DNA of 64,000 nucleotides from Rhodospirillum centenum SW (GCF_000016185.1 NC_011420.2:2190501-2254500), one strand, 5' to 3'. Positions 1 to 9,901 are shown, counted from the first letter of the stretch. The notes: a model not told the origin generated them from the letters alone. Numbers and translations are program-made.

Positions 1-1967
1 CAGGCCGTAGAGGCCGGGGCGGCCGGCAGCGTCTCCGCCGGCGCCGGCTGGATCTCCTCCGACAGCGGCAGCTCCAGCCGGCAGAGCAGGCCGTCGGCCT
101 GGAAGTCCAGCATGGCGCGGCCGCCCAGTTCGTAGGCCACGCTCTGCCGGATCAGGACGGAGCCGAAGCCGTTCTGCGGCGGCGCCTGGATGGGCGGGCC
201 GCCATGCTCCTTCCAGGTGATGTGCAGCCGGTCCCCGCCCTCGCCGCGGCGCAGGCCCCAGCCGATCTCGACATAGCCGCCGCGCAGGAAGGCGCCGTAC
301 TTGGCGGCGTTCGTCGCCAGTTCGTGGAACACCAGCGCCAGCGCCAGCGCCGCCTTGGGCCGCAGGGCGACGGCCGGGCCGGACAGGCGGACATCGGTCC
401 CGCCCGGCCCGGCATAGGGCCGTACCTCGTGCGACACCACCTCGGACAGCCGGACCCATTCCCAGTGATGGTCGGCCAGCAGGTTGTGCGTGGCCGACAG
501 CGCCCGCAGCCGGCCCTCGAAGGTCGGCCAGAAGCTGGTCAGCTCGGCATGGCGCCGGCGCGTCTGGGCGCCGATGGAGATGACCGTCGCCAGCGTGTTC
601 TTCACCCGATGGCTCAGTTCCGCCATCAGCAGCGCCTGACGCTCCTCCGCCTGCCGGCGTTCGGTGACGTCCACGATCTCCAGCACCATGCCGGACGGGC
701 CGGACTCGCCGGTCAGCAGCGCCACCGAATAGACGACGGGGACGCAGCCCCCCTCCGGCCGCTCCAGCATGGCCGCGGCCTCGCGGACGGGCTTCGGCAG
801 GGTCCGGCCGGGCGGGAGCGGAATGCCCAGGCGCCGGACCAGGGCACCGTCGCGCAGGTCTGCCTCCGACATCCCCAGCAGCGCCCGGGCCGGCGGGTTG
901 AGGAAGGTCACGCTGCCCGCGGCATCCGTCATGAGCAGGGCGGAGGTGACGTTGTCCGTGATGGTGCGGGTGACCAGCGCCTGTTCCGCCAGCCGCCGGT
1001 TGGCGTCCGCAAGCCGGGTGTTGGCCCGCTGAAGCTGGTCGGCCAGCGCCGCCCGCGCCTCGGCCGCGTTGCGCTCGGCCTCCAGCCGCAGGGTCAGGCT
1101 CTCCCGCCGGCGGAAATCCTCCAGCAGACGCCGGTTCTGCTCCTGGAGGAAGCGGCGGCGCAGGATCGCCCGCAGCCGCGCGCGCAAGGGGGCCAGGGGC
1201 CGGTCCAGGAAGAAGACGTCGTCCACGCCCGCCTCCAGCAGGCCCTGCACGGCGTCCAGCGGGTCGGGATCGTCCAGCCCGCCGGGTCCGCCGGGCCGCA
1301 GCAGGATCAGGGCGGGCGCGTCATCCGCTCCCGGCGGCGGACTCTGCTGCACCGCCCGGCAGAGGTCGATCCCCGCCATGTCCGGCAGCGTCTCGGCCAC
1401 GAAGGCACAGTCGTAGGCGCGGTGCCGCAGCGTCTCCAGCGCGTCGGCCGCGGTGGCGCGATGATCGACGATGCAGCCCTCTTCCCGCAGATGGGCGTCG
1501 AGCAGGCGGAAGCGCTCGTCCGGCGTGCCCACGACCAGCGCCACGGGACGCCGGAACTGCGGATGCGGCAGCACGTCGGGCTCGCCGTCCCGGCTGGCAT
1601 GGCGCAGCAGGTTGCGCACGCGCAGCAGCAGCACGCCGCTGTCGGCCGATTTCGGCAGGAAGTCGTCGGCACCGCTGTCCAGCCCCTCGCGCTGGCGCCC
1701 CGGCGTCTCGTCCGCCGTCAGGATCAGGATCGGCATGGAGAAGGTGGCGACGTGCAGGCGGAGCTGCCGGCACAGGTCAGCCCCCTGCAATCCCGGCAGG
1801 TGGTGGTCCACGATCAGCAGGTGCGGCAGGCGCCGGTTCAGCACCTCCAGCGCCTCCTCGGCGCTGGCGACATGGTCCACCTCGTAGCCCTGGCGCTGCA
1901 AGGTGTCCTGCAGGCGCAGGGCCTGGGTGGGCGAATCCTCGACCAGCAGGATGCGCAGCGCCGTCAT
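1..1967 (-). CDS. cheS3: CheS3-like hybrid HWE histidine kinase with two N-terminal receivers (3' end outside window)
   Basis: Cytoplasmic sensor kinase that closes the chemosensory operon. Visible domains: receiver 1 (residues about 5-120, acidic pair in LLVEDS, acceptor D54 in LLIVDHHLPG), receiver 2 (about 145-265), coiled coil (about 270-325), PAS-like segment (about 330-440), then an HWE kinase core with His453 in ELSHRVKNTL, the N box HELATNAAKYGA near residue 545 and the W-x-E motif in ITWKEHG. Receiver 2 has Ala191 where the acceptor Asp belongs (FVAETLPDMAG) and also lacks the acidic pair and the Lys. The start ATG overlaps the cheB3 stop by 4 nt (1964-1967). The frame stays open to base 1, just past the end of the ATPase domain, so only a short tail should be missing. 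In R. centenum, CheS3 phosphorylates CheY3 to control cyst formation; assigning this gene to that system is inferred from order and domains. Confidence 0.88.
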   Translation of the reverse strand, partial: MTALRILLVEDSPTQALRLQDTLQRQGYEVDHVASAEEALEVLNRRLPHLLIVDHHLPGLQGADLCRQLRLHVATFSMPILILTADETPGRQREGLDSGADDFLPKSADSGVLLLRVRNLLRHASRDGEPDVLPHPQFRRPVALVVGTPDERFRLLDAHLREEGCIVDHRATAADALETLRHRAYDCAFVAETLPDMAGIDLCRAVQQSPPPGADDAPALILLRPGGPGGLDDPDPLDAVQGLLEAGVDDVFFLDRPLAPLRARLRAILRRRFLQEQNRRLLEDFRRRESLTLRLEAERNAAEARAALADQLQRANTRLADANRRLAEQALVTRTITDNVTSALLMTDAAGSVTFLNPPARALLGMSEADLRDGALVRRLGIPLPPGRTLPKPVREAAAMLERPEGGCVPVVYSVALLTGESGPSGMVLEIVDVTERRQAEERQALLMAELSHRVKNTLATVISIGAQTRRRHAELTSFWPTFEGRLRALSATHNLLADHHWEWVRLSEVVSHEVRPYAGPGGTDVRLSGPAVALRPKAALALALVFHELATNAAKYGAFLRGGYVEIGWGLRRGEGGDRLHITWKEHGGPPIQAPPQNGFGSVLIRQSVAYELGGRAMLDFQADGLLCRLELPLSEEIQPAPAETLPAAPASTA

Positions 1968-3040
1968 GCTCCGGTCCTCCCCGTCCGCGCCAGCAGGGTC
2001 AGGATATGGGGGGCGATGGCCGGCAGCGGCAGCAGCGCCTTCACCGCCCCCAGGTCCACGGCCGCCGCGGGCATGCCGTAGACGACGGCGGTGGCGGCAT
2101 CCTCGGCGATGGTGTAGCCGCCGGCACGGCTCAGCTCGCGCAGCCCCTCGGCCCCGTCGCTGCCCATCCCGGTCAGCACGGCGCCGATGCCCTGGCGTCC
2201 CGCCGCGGCGGCGACCGACCGCAGCATCTCGGTACCGGAGGGGCGCTGTCCGGCCACCGGATCGGCCCCCGACAGTTCCAGCCGGCCGCCCTTCAGCAGC
2301 AGGTGGCAGTCGGGGGGCGGCAGGTGGACGGTGCCGGGGCGCGGCTCCTCGCCGTCCGCGGCGATCCGGACGGCGAAGGGCGTCTGGCTGCGCAGCCAGT
2401 CGGCAAAGCCGGCGACGAAGCCGGGACCGATATGCTGCACCGCCAGCACCGGCAGCGGAAAGTCGGACCCCAGCCCGGTCAGGAGCTGCACCAGCGCCGC
2501 CGGCCCGCCGGTGGAGGCGACAACGGCCAGGACCGCGAAGCCGTCCGGTCGCGCCAGCGGCTCCGCCGGGCCGGCCGGGGGCGGCAGATCGGTCCGCACC
2601 GCGGGCCGGCCGGGCCAGGCGATCTGGCGCACGACCTTCACCTTGCTCATCAGGACAAGCTGTTCGCACAGCCGGCTGGCGACGGTGGCATAGGCCGCAT
2701 GGCCCAGACCCACCGGCTTTTCCATCACGGACAGGGCACCGGCGCGCAGCGCGTTCATGGCGAGGCGCCCGTCCTCGGCATTCACGTCGGCCGCCACCAC
2801 GACGATCGGGGTCGGCCGCCGCCGCATCACCTCCAGCGTGGCGTCCAGGCCGCTCATCCCGGGCAGGCGGATGTCGAGGGAGATGACGTCCGGGTCCGTC
2901 TCCTCCAGCACGTCGAGCATCTGCTCCGCGGAGCGGACGGACCCGGCGAGCGCAAGCCGGGGGTCTGCCGTCACGATGCTCTCCAGCACCAGACGGACCG
3001 TCGGCGAGTCCTCGACGATCAGTACCCGTGTCTTCTTCAT
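1964..3040 (-). CDS. cheB3: Chemotaxis-type protein-glutamate methylesterase CheB3
   Basis: 358-residue CheB that removes methyl groups from the partner chemoreceptor. An N-terminal receiver (LIVEDSPT, acceptor D56 in VISLDIRLPGMSG) is joined to the esterase domain (about residues 165-350), which carries the catalytic Ser in VVASTGGP, His in LAVQHIGPGF and Asp in LTGMGSDGAEG. Length and layout are normal for CheB. ATGA overlaps with cheA3 upstream (3037-3040) and cheS3 downstream (1964-1967) indicate translational coupling. The suffix 3 follows R. centenum naming and is inferred from context. Confidence 0.93.
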   Translation of the reverse strand: MKKTRVLIVEDSPTVRLVLESIVTADPRLALAGSVRSAEQMLDVLEETDPDVISLDIRLPGMSGLDATLEVMRRRPTPIVVVAADVNAEDGRLAMNALRAGALSVMEKPVGLGHAAYATVASRLCEQLVLMSKVKVVRQIAWPGRPAVRTDLPPPAGPAEPLARPDGFAVLAVVASTGGPAALVQLLTGLGSDFPLPVLAVQHIGPGFVAGFADWLRSQTPFAVRIAADGEEPRPGTVHLPPPDCHLLLKGGRLELSGADPVAGQRPSGTEMLRSVAAAAGRQGIGAVLTGMGSDGAEGLRELSRAGGYTIAEDAATAVVYGMPAAAVDLGAVKALLPLPAIAPHILTLLARTGRTGA

Positions 3041-5232
3041 AGCAGTTGCCGAATGGTCTCCAGCAGTTCTTCCTGGCTGAACTCGCGTTTCACGATGTAG
3101 GCGTCGGCCCCCAGCGCCAGACCGCGGGCGCGGTCCTCGCGCTTTTCCAGGGAGGTAACGAGGATGACGGGGGTCCGGCCCAGGGTGGGGTCGTCGCGGA
3201 TCGCCCCCAGCAGGCCGAACCCGTCGAGCTGCGGCATCTGGATGTCGGTGACGACCAGATCGACCGGCTCCGAGCGCAGCCGTTTCAGGGCCTGCGCCCC
3301 GTCCACCGCGACCCGCACCTCGTAGCCGTAGGCTTCCAGGATGCTCTTCTGCAGCGTGCGGGTGGTCAGGCTGTCGTCCACCACCAGGATGACGGGGGTG
3401 CGCTTCTCCGCCGGCCGGTCGATGACCGTCAGGGCCATCCGCCGGCGGGCACTTCCGAACAGCCCGAACGGGTTCAGCACCAGCGCCACGGAGCCGTCCT
3501 CCAGCACGACGCCGCCGGAGACGGTGCCGCCGGGCGGCAACGGCGCGCCGAGATCCTTCACCAGCCCCTGCCGCAGCCCGATGAACTCGTCGCAGGCCAG
3601 CGCCAGCCGCTGGCCCTGCCGCTTCAGCACCAGCACGGGCACGGTCGCCTGGGCCGGCCGCAGTTCCGGCGGCCCCAGCCCGGCACGGGCGAGCAGGCCG
3701 CCGAGCGGCAGCACCTCACCGTCGCTGCGGACCACCGGCTGGCCCCCGGCGGTGCCCAGGTCGCCGCGGCGGACCCGGCGCAGCCCGTCGATGCAGTCGG
3801 CCGGCAGCCCGAAGACATGCCCCCCGGCCCGCACCATCATCAGTTCCTGCGCCATGGCGGCGACCGGCACCACCAGCCGGAATTCCGCCCCGCCGCCGGG
3901 CCGGTTGCCGGCCCAGGCATGCCCGCCCAGACGCAGCGCCGCCTGCCGCACGATGGACAGTCCCATGCCGCGGCCGGACAGGGTGGTCACCGTCTCCCGC
4001 GTCGTGAAGCCGGGGGTGAACAGCAGTTCCAGCACCTCCTCCTCCGGTGCGGTCTCCCCTCCCTCCGGCAACAGGCGCAGCCGCTGCCCGGTGTCCCGCA
4101 CCCGGCTCACATCGATGCCGCGGCCGTCGTCGGAGACGGTGATGACGAGCTGTCCCTCCCCCACCGCGAAGGAGAGCTGCACCGTGCCGACGGCCGGCTT
4201 GCCGCGGGCCAGCCGCTCCTCCGCCGTTTCCAGCCCGTGGCTGACCGCATTGCGCAGAAGCTGGAGCACCGGGTCGCGCAGCCGTTGCAGCACCAGCCGG
4301 TCGGCCATCGCGTCCAGCCCGGCGACCCTGACCTCGACCGCCAGCCCCTGCTGCGCGGCAAGGTCGCGCACCATCCCGCGGGCGGTGCCGAACACGCTGT
4401 CCACCGGGACCAGCCGGGTGCGCCGCAGTTCCTCCTGGAAGTCCTCGCCGAGCTGGAGTGCTGCGCGGCGGGCGTGCATCTCCAGCCCCCGGGCGCTGCC
4501 GGCCAGCCGCGCGGCCTGACGGAGATCCCCCTCGAACGCTTCGACCAGGGCGGCCAGACCGCCGGTCTCCAGCCCGCCGGGCAGGGCCGCGCGCAGCGCC
4601 TGCCGCAGCCGCAGCCAGCCGGACTGCACCCGGTCGATCTGTCCGTCCACCTCGCCCAGCAGCCCCCCCAGCCGGGCCTGCCGGTGCTGTTCGGAGACCA
4701 GTTCGCTGCCCGCCTGCAACAGCCGGTCGAGCCGGGCCGCCTCGATCCGCATCAGCTCGGCGCCGGGGCGCTGCGGGGCGGCCGCCTCGGCCGATGCCAC
4801 CCGGACCGCCGCCGCGGCGACGGCCACGCCGTCACCGCCGGCGGGCCGTGGTTCCGCTGGATCGGCCGGCGGCACCGCGCGCGCGGAGGCCGGCGCGCCC
4901 CCCGGGCCGGCACCCAGGCCCGCCACCTGATCCTCCACCACATCCAGCAGGGCGCGGACGCCGGCGATGGCCGTGCCGTCCAGGGCGGACGTCCCGGCGC
5001 GGATGCGGTCGAACACCGTCTCCAGCCGGTGCGCCTGATCCTCCACCTCCGGCAGGTCAACGGCGCGGGCGGCCCCCTTCAGGCTGTGGGCCAGACGGCA
5101 GACCTCCTCCAGCGCCGCGGGCGCGGGGGGCTCCCCTCCCTCGGCGGCGTCGAGCAGGCTGCGGATTCCCTCCAGATACTCGCGGGACTCCTGTCGGAAC
5201 GCCTGTTGCAGTCTTTCCTGCAGGTCGCTCAC
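3037..5232 (-). CDS. cheA3: CheA3: chemosensory histidine kinase with C-terminal receiver
   Basis: 731-residue hybrid CheA. Order seen: Hpt/P1 domain with His49 in [13 protein letters not shown], an Ala/Pro-rich linker (about 100-150), dimerisation helices, a P4 ATPase with N box [11 protein letters not shown] and DDGRGID, a CheW-like P5 region, and a fused receiver from about residue 615 ([10 protein letters not shown], acceptor in [14 protein letters not shown], Lys in YIVKREF). No clear P2 CheY-binding domain is visible. The fused receiver distinguishes it from flagellar CheA and matches CheA-CheY hybrids of non-flagellar clusters. In the R. centenum Che3 pathway, CheA3 passes phosphate to a CheS3 receiver. 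It overlaps mcp3 by 4 nt at 5229-5232 and cheB3 by 4 nt at 3037-3040. Confidence 0.93.
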   Translation of the reverse strand: MSDLQERLQQAFRQESREYLEGIRSLLDAAEGGEPPAPAALEEVCRLAHSLKGAARAVDLPEVEDQAHRLETVFDRIRAGTSALDGTAIAGVRALLDVVEDQVAGLGAGPGGAPASARAVPPADPAEPRPAGGDGVAVAAAAVRVASAEAAAPQRPGAELMRIEAARLDRLLQAGSELVSEQHRQARLGGLLGEVDGQIDRVQSGWLRLRQALRAALPGGLETGGLAALVEAFEGDLRQAARLAGSARGLEMHARRAALQLGEDFQEELRRTRLVPVDSVFGTARGMVRDLAAQQGLAVEVRVAGLDAMADRLVLQRLRDPVLQLLRNAVSHGLETAEERLARGKPAVGTVQLSFAVGEGQLVITVSDDGRGIDVSRVRDTGQRLRLLPEGGETAPEEEVLELLFTPGFTTRETVTTLSGRGMGLSIVRQAALRLGGHAWAGNRPGGGAEFRLVVPVAAMAQELMMVRAGGHVFGLPADCIDGLRRVRRGDLGTAGGQPVVRSDGEVLPLGGLLARAGLGPPELRPAQATVPVLVLKRQGQRLALACDEFIGLRQGLVKDLGAPLPPGGTVSGGVVLEDGSVALVLNPFGLFGSARRRMALTVIDRPAEKRTPVILVVDDSLTTRTLQKSILEAYGYEVRVAVDGAQALKRLRSEPVDLVVTDIQMPQLDGFGLLGAIRDDPTLGRTPVILVTSLEKREDRARGLALGADAYIVKREFSQEELLETIRQLL

Positions 5233-6848
5233 AGCCGGTACTTCTCCATCAGCCGTGTCAGGGTGCCGCCCAGCTGGCTCAGGCTCTCGGCCGCCTTGGC
5301 GAGCTGGTCGGTGCCGCTGGCGGCCTGCACGCTGGCCTGCCGGATCTGTTGCAGCCCCTGGGCGATCTGCTCCAGCCCGATCTGCTGCTGCCCGGTGGCG
5401 CCCACCACCTGCTGGAAGGACCCGCTGGTCTCCTGCACGCCGCCGGCCATCTGGCGGATGACGGTTTCGGCCGCCAGCGCCTTGTCCCGGCCGGCACCGG
5501 CCCGCTTCAGCGCCTCCTCCGTCAGCAGAACGGAGGTGCTGATGTTGCGCTGGGTCTGCTCCAGGATGCCGCGGACCTGCCGCGTCGCCTCCTTCGCCTG
5601 ATCGGCAAGGGCCTTGATCTCGTTGGCCACGACGGCGAAGCGCCGGCCCTGTTCGCCGGCGCCGGCCGCCTCGATCGCAGCGTTCAGCGCCACCAGATTC
5701 GACTGTTCGGAGATCTCGTTGACGGTGGAGATGATCTCCCCGATGGCCTGGGTGCGCTCGCTCAGCGCCACGATGGTCTCGGCCACGCTCTCGGTCTGGC
5801 TGCGGATCGCCTCCATGGCGGCGGCGGCCTCCTGCACGGCCTGGAGCCCGTGCTGGCCGGTGCCGGCGATGGCGTCGGCGTTGCTGCCGACCTCGCGCGC
5901 CATCTCCGCCACCTGCTGGGCGGACTGGCCGATCTCCTCCACCGTCGTGGTGATCTCCTGCACGGCCGCCGCCTGCTCGCGGGTGCTGGAGGCCTGCTGC
6001 TGGATCGAGGCCAGGATCTCCTGCACCGAGGTGGCGAGATGGCCGGCCGTGCCGCGCGTCTCGGCCGTGATGGCGCGCAGTCCCTCCAGCATGTCGTTGA
6101 AGGCGGCCATCAGACGCCCGACCTCGTCGCCCGACCGGACCGGCAGCGGCTGCTGGCGAAGGTCGCCGTCGGCGATGGCGCGGGCCAGCCGCACGCAGTC
6201 CTGCAAGGGCCGCACGATGCTGCGGGAGATCAGCAGCACGCCCGCAGCACCCAGCAGCACGGCAACGATTCCCAGGGCCACCATCATGCCGAGCATGGCC
6301 TGGGACTCCTCCTGCGCGTTGCGCACGAACAGCCGTGTCGCCTCATCCGCCCGGGCGGTCACGCCCTTGCGGAGCTGGACCATCTCCTCGATCACGGCGG
6401 GATCGGCCCGGGCCTCGGGCGGCAGGGCCAGGAAGCGGTTCAGGCCGGCTTCCAGACGGGCCATCGCCTCCTGCTGTTCGCGCAGCAGACGCTCGATCTC
6501 CCCGGTGGGAGCGGCGGGCAGCAGGACCTGCCGGTAGCCGTCCAGATCGGTGATGACGCTGCCGCCGGTGAGCATGGAGGCGACATTGGCATCGAAGATG
6601 CGCTTCACCGACTGGAAGTCGGCCGGCACGCCCTGCGCCGTCTGCATGACGTCGATGTAGTAGCGCGCGACCAGGAAGCGCTGCCGCCCCATGGCATCGG
6701 AATGCGCCGCCATCGTCTCCTGCGTGCGCAGGGCGCTGACGGTGCCCGCCAGCAGGACGGCAATGGAGACGGCGAACAGGACGGTGATCAGCATCAGCTT
6801 GCCGCCGACGGTGAGGCGACGCCAGAACTGGGGGGAGGCCGGCTGCAT
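5229..6848 (-). CDS. mcp3: Methyl-accepting chemotaxis protein (Mcp3)
   Basis: 539-residue transmembrane receptor feeding the adjacent CheA3/CheW array. TM1 is at about residues 16-38, a helical periplasmic domain of four-helix-bundle size at about 40-180, and TM2 at about 188-210 ([18 protein letters not shown]). A HAMP domain with a DEVG-type motif follows, then the methyl-accepting signalling domain with the hairpin region [19 protein letters not shown] and [17 protein letters not shown]. The tip differs slightly from flagellar receptors (SNLVALNAA rather than [16 protein letters not shown] rather than ARAGEQG). No C-terminal CheR-tethering pentapeptide is seen. It starts 13 nt after the cheW3b stop and overlaps cheA3. 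Confidence 0.92.
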   Translation of the reverse strand: MQPASPQFWRRLTVGGKLMLITVLFAVSIAVLLAGTVSALRTQETMAAHSDAMGRQRFLVARYYIDVMQTAQGVPADFQSVKRIFDANVASMLTGGSVITDLDGYRQVLLPAAPTGEIERLLREQQEAMARLEAGLNRFLALPPEARADPAVIEEMVQLRKGVTARADEATRLFVRNAQEESQAMLGMMVALGIVAVLLGAAGVLLISRSIVRPLQDCVRLARAIADGDLRQQPLPVRSGDEVGRLMAAFNDMLEGLRAITAETRGTAGHLATSVQEILASIQQQASSTREQAAAVQEITTTVEEIGQSAQQVAEMAREVGSNADAIAGTGQHGLQAVQEAAAAMEAIRSQTESVAETIVALSERTQAIGEIISTVNEISEQSNLVALNAAIEAAGAGEQGRRFAVVANEIKALADQAKEATRQVRGILEQTQRNISTSVLLTEEALKRAGAGRDKALAAETVIRQMAGGVQETSGSFQQVVGATGQQQIGLEQIAQGLQQIRQASVQAASGTDQLAKAAESLSQLGGTLTRLMEKYRL

Positions 6849-6861
6849 GGGCGGTGTCTCG

Positions 6862-7464
6862 CTATCGGTCGGTGGAAACGGTCATGCCGTCGAACAGGGC
6901 GGCGAAATCGAAGCGTGCAAGGTCAAGAAGGAGCAGGCCGTCCGGCCCGACCCCGGCGACCAGCGGGCCGGCGGACTGCTCCCCCGGCAGCGGGAAGCCG
7001 GACGGGTCGATCTCGCGCAGGCCGCCCAGCTCGTCCACGCGCAGGCCGAAGGCCCGCGGCCCCTGGCGCAGGAACAGGGCGAAGGCGCGGACACCCGCCG
7101 CCGGTGCCGCGGCCCCGCGCTGGAGCAGGCGGCCCAGGTCCAGCACCGGCTCGATGCTGCCGCGGCGGTTGACGACACCGGCCACGGCGGCGGGCCAGCC
7201 GGGCACCGGGGTGATGCGGTCCACCGGCTGCACGCCGGCGAGCTGGTCGAGCGGCAGCGCCACCCATTCCGACCCGACCCGCGCGGTCAGCACGGCCTGG
7301 CCCGCCTCCGGCGCCGCTCCGGCGTCCAGGCGCCCGGTGCGCGCGGCCAGCGCGGCGCGGCGGCGGAACAGGGCTTCCAGCCGCGCCCCGTCGGTGCGGG
7401 CGTCGGCGTCGTCCAGGCGGCGCCGGACCGCGGCCCAGTCGATCCCCGTCCGCGCAGCGGTCAT
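6862..7464 (-). CDS. cheW3b: CheW-like coupling protein (CheW3b)
   Basis: 200-residue CheW that bridges receptor and CheA3. A roughly 55-residue N-terminal extension ([10 protein letters not shown] start) precedes the SH3-like CheW fold. That fold shows [38 protein letters not shown] and a C-terminal [13 protein letters not shown] strand. The ATG at 7462-7464 overlaps the cheR3 TGA as ATGA, which fixes the start against the longer open frame. Two CheW genes in one operon is characteristic of the R. centenum che3 cluster. Confidence 0.9.
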   Translation of the reverse strand: MTAARTGIDWAAVRRRLDDADARTDGARLEALFRRRAALAARTGRLDAGAAPEAGQAVLTARVGSEWVALPLDQLAGVQPVDRITPVPGWPAAVAGVVNRRGSIEPVLDLGRLLQRGAAAPAAGVRAFALFLRQGPRAFGLRVDELGGLREIDPSGFPLPGEQSAGPLVAGVGPDGLLLLDLARFDFAALFDGMTVSTDR

Positions 7465-8942
7465 GGCGCGCCCCCGAGCCGGTCGAGCTGGAGCGATGCG
7501 GCGGCGCTCAGTTCCGCCACCGTCAGCGCGGGCGCACCGGGCACGGCCCCGTCGGCAGGCAGCCGCTGGCTGAGCCCGACGACGGTGCGGAAGGACCGGC
7601 GGGCCGCCGCCGCATCGGTCGGGCGCAGCAGACAGCCCAGCTCGTAATGGGCCAGCAGCAGGGTGCGGTCGAGATAGAGGGCGTCGCGCAGGGCCTTCTC
7701 GCAGCGGGCGCTGTCGCCGCGGTGCCCGAAGACAGCGGCCAGCGCCAGATGCGGCCAGGGTGTCATGACGTCCTCCGTCAGCCAGTCCAGACTGAGCCGG
7801 GCCGCCTCCGGCAGGGCGTCGGCGGCGAGAAGCTCCAGGATCGCGCGGTAGCGCTCCGGCAGGTCCGGCACAGGCGCGGGCGGCTCCGGGACGGGCGGTG
7901 CCCCCGCGGGGGCCGTCGCCGAAGGAGGCGCCACCAGGGCGGTGGCGGCCCCCTCCCGCCGCGGGGGCACACCGGCCTGCCGGACCGTCGGGCGCAGCAG
8001 AGGCCGTCCCTTCGGCGCGCAGGGGACCGGCCGGGCCGGGCCGCGGGCGCGGGCGAACGGACGGCGCGGCGTCGGCCGGTCGGTCCGGCGGTAGAGCATG
8101 GTGTCCTTCAGCGCGACCGTCTCGAACCCGTCGAACAGGCGCACGTCGGTCTCGGCATGGCCGACCATCAGCCAGCCGCCGTCGCCCAGCAGGTCGCGGA
8201 AGCGGGCCACGACGGCCCGGTTCGTTGCGGTATCGAAATAGATGAACACGTTGCGGCAGAGGATCAGGTCGGGACTGAACCCGTCGGCGGGCGGAAAGGG
8301 ATCGTGGACCAGATTGTGACGGTGGAACTCGACGCCGCGGCGGTAGTCGGGCTTCAGCACCCAGTCCCGCCCGCTGCGGTCGAAGCAGCGGGCGCGCACC
8401 TCGTCCGGCGTGGCGCGCAGGGCCCAGTCGCTGTAGACGGCCCGCCCCGCCTCCTCCAGGAAGCCGCGGTTCAGGTCGCTGCCCAGGATCCGCAGGTCCC
8501 AGCCCTTGAGGCGCCTTCCGAACAGGTCGTGCAGCAGGATCGCCGCCGTGTAGGGCTCGGGTCCCGTGGCGCAGCCGGCACACCAGAGATGCAGGCGCCG
8601 CAGCGCCCGGTTGCGCTCCAGGATATTCGGCACCACCAGGTCTGCGAAGGCGTCCCACTGGGCACGGAAGCGGAAGAAATAGGTCTCCCCGATGGTCAGT
8701 TCGCCGATCAGCGCCTCGCGCTCGGCCTCGCCCTCGGGGGACTCCAGGCAGCGCAGATACTGCGCGGGCGAGGCGAAACCGCCCGCCTCCATCCGGCGGA
8801 GCAGGGCGGCCGCCACGCTGTCGTCGCGGGCGTTCAGGAAGCTCATGCCCGTGGCCGCCACGGCCCAGCCCTTCAGGGCCGCGAAGACGGGATCGGCGCG
8901 CAGGCGCGCCGCCCTGGGATCCGGCGGCGCGGTCCGGGTCAT
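7461..8942 (-). CDS. cheR3: Chemoreceptor glutamate methyltransferase CheR3 with C-terminal helical extension
   Basis: 493-residue SAM-dependent methyltransferase that methylates the chemoreceptor. An N-terminal helical CheR domain (about 20-90) contains the conserved TIGETYFFR. The catalytic domain shows LWCAGCATGPEPYT (usually GCSTGEEPYS) and FDLI-type SPDLILCRNVFIYF. After about residue 280 a Pro/Ala-rich linker leads into a roughly 110-residue helical repeat region that looks TPR-like (AHYELGCLLRPTDAAAARRS), as in CheR proteins of alternative systems. Both ends use 4-nt overlaps with the flanking cheW genes. Confidence 0.93.
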   Translation of the reverse strand: MTRTAPPDPRAARLRADPVFAALKGWAVAATGMSFLNARDDSVAAALLRRMEAGGFASPAQYLRCLESPEGEAEREALIGELTIGETYFFRFRAQWDAFADLVVPNILERNRALRRLHLWCAGCATGPEPYTAAILLHDLFGRRLKGWDLRILGSDLNRGFLEEAGRAVYSDWALRATPDEVRARCFDRSGRDWVLKPDYRRGVEFHRHNLVHDPFPPADGFSPDLILCRNVFIYFDTATNRAVVARFRDLLGDGGWLMVGHAETDVRLFDGFETVALKDTMLYRRTDRPTPRRPFARARGPARPVPCAPKGRPLLRPTVRQAGVPPRREGAATALVAPPSATAPAGAPPVPEPPAPVPDLPERYRAILELLAADALPEAARLSLDWLTEDVMTPWPHLALAAVFGHRGDSARCEKALRDALYLDRTLLLAHYELGCLLRPTDAAAARRSFRTVVGLSQRLPADGAVPGAPALTVAELSAAASLQLDRLGGAP

Positions 8943-9484
8943 GGCACGCCGGCGCCGGCGCGCGCCAGTCGCTCCCGCTCCAGCGCCAGGAACGCGTCGA
9001 TCCGGCGCTCCTCCTCCCGCAGCAGCAGGCGGGCGGGGTCGAGCAGCACACAGGCCCCCTGCGGCAGGGCGAAGCCGGCCACGGCCACCCCGGCGAAGGT
9101 CGTCCCCTCCGCCAGCGGCAGCCGCTCCTCCGGCGGGTCGAGCACGGCGACCGCGCGGTCCACCAGCAGCAGCCGCGGCGGCTCCCCGCGGAGATGGAGC
9201 AGGGCCGTGCCGGCCGTCGCCGGCTGCTCCGGCAGGTCGAACAGCCGCGCCAGCCGCACCACCGGCACGGCCGTCCGGCCCAGCATGGCGATCCCGGCCA
9301 GCAGCGGCGGCACCCCCGGCGGCCGGGCGAGATCCATCATCGGCAGGATCTGCGCCACCGCATCCGCCGGCAGGGCGCAGAGCCTGTCCGCCAGCGCGAA
9401 GACGACAAGGGGGGCGGCCGCCCCGGGAAAGCCGGAGACGGGGGAACCGGAGACGGGGGAGCTTGACACGGGGACGCCGGGCAC
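8939..9484 (-). CDS. cheW3a: CheW-like coupling protein (CheW3a), probable GTG start
   Basis: CheW-family protein of about 181 residues with LVVFALADRLCALPADAVAQ, an AMLGRTAVPVVRLARLFDL core strand and GFALPQGACVLLDP. The frame has no ATG after the upstream cheY3 stop at 9493, so a GTG start is inferred. GTG at 9482-9484 (8 nt after the cheY3 stop) or GTG at 9467-9469 both fit; I chose the longer. The N-terminus contains a PVSGS-type repeat made by a 15-bp tandem duplication. The stop overlaps the cheR3 ATG (8939-8942). Confidence 0.85.
   Translation of the reverse strand: MPGVPVSSSPVSGSPVSGFPGAAAPLVVFALADRLCALPADAVAQILPMMDLARPPGVPPLLAGIAMLGRTAVPVVRLARLFDLPEQPATAGTALLHLRGEPPRLLLVDRAVAVLDPPEERLPLAEGTTFAGVAVAGFALPQGACVLLDPARLLLREEERRIDAFLALERERLARAGAGVP
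9432..9461. repeat. 15-bp tandem duplication in the cheW3a 5' end
   Basis: Two adjacent copies of a 15-bp unit (9432-9446 and 9447-9461, one difference at the last base), followed by degenerate related sequence. It is in frame and encodes the PVSGS repeat at the CheW3a N-terminus. It probably arose by slippage. Confidence 0.8.
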
Positions 9485-9492
9485 GGATGGAC

Positions 9493-9900
9493 CTAGCCCG
9501 CCGAGGCGGCCGCCCTGCGATCGCCGCCGAAGGTCTGCTGGACCAGCCGGATCAGTTCCGTCTCCCGCACCGGCTTCTGGAGACGCGGATGCGCCCGCAG
9601 CTCCTCCGGCACGGTGAAGGCCTCGTAACCCGTGGTCAGGATGAAGGGAATGCCCAGAACGGCCAGACGCTCGGCCAGGGGGAACACGTAGGTGCCGGAC
9701 AGGTTGACGTCCAGGACGGCGCCGTCGATGCCGCCGCCGCCGGCGACGACCTCCAGCGCCTCCTCCAGCCGGGCGACCGGCCCGACCACGACGAAGCCCA
9801 GCCCCTCCATCACTTCCTGGATGTGCAGGGCGATCAGGAATTCGTCCTCGACGATGAGTATCCGGGCGCCCGAACGCGCGGCCTGCTGCCCTGACGGCAT
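9493..9900 (-). CDS. cheY3: Single-domain response regulator (CheY3-like)
   Basis: 135-residue stand-alone receiver and first gene of the operon. Features: acidic cluster ILIVEDEFLIAL, phospho-acceptor D64 in GAVLDVNLSG, switch Thr in PFILTTGYE and Lys in LQKPV. The sequence style (VEDEFLIALHIQEVME, DVNLSG, TTGY) is typical of receivers that partner HWE kinases rather than CheA, which fits a CheS3-to-CheY3 phosphotransfer. The RBS lies in a 17-bp duplication just upstream. The symbol is inferred from context. Confidence 0.82.
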   Translation of the reverse strand: MPSGQQAARSGARILIVEDEFLIALHIQEVMEGLGFVVVGPVARLEEALEVVAGGGGIDGAVLDVNLSGTYVFPLAERLAVLGIPFILTTGYEAFTVPEELRAHPRLQKPVRETELIRLVQQTFGGDRRAAASAG

Positions 9901-9901
9901 C

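Noticed and set aside
204-2081. Long plus-strand open frame (about 625 codons) opposite cheS3
   Set aside because: Antisense shadow caused by G/C third-position bias. The minus-strand frame has complete receiver and HWE kinase motifs.
6335-7172. Arg/Pro/Gly-rich open frames opposite the mcp3-cheW3b border
   Set aside because: Low-complexity translation typical of the wrong frame in high-GC DNA; no RBS or domain.
6862-9051. A continuous minus-strand frame that would fuse sequence opposite cheR3 to CheW3b
   Set aside because: Only the last 200 codons look like CheW. The upstream part is out of frame with the real cheR3, and an ATGA overlap fixes the CheW start.
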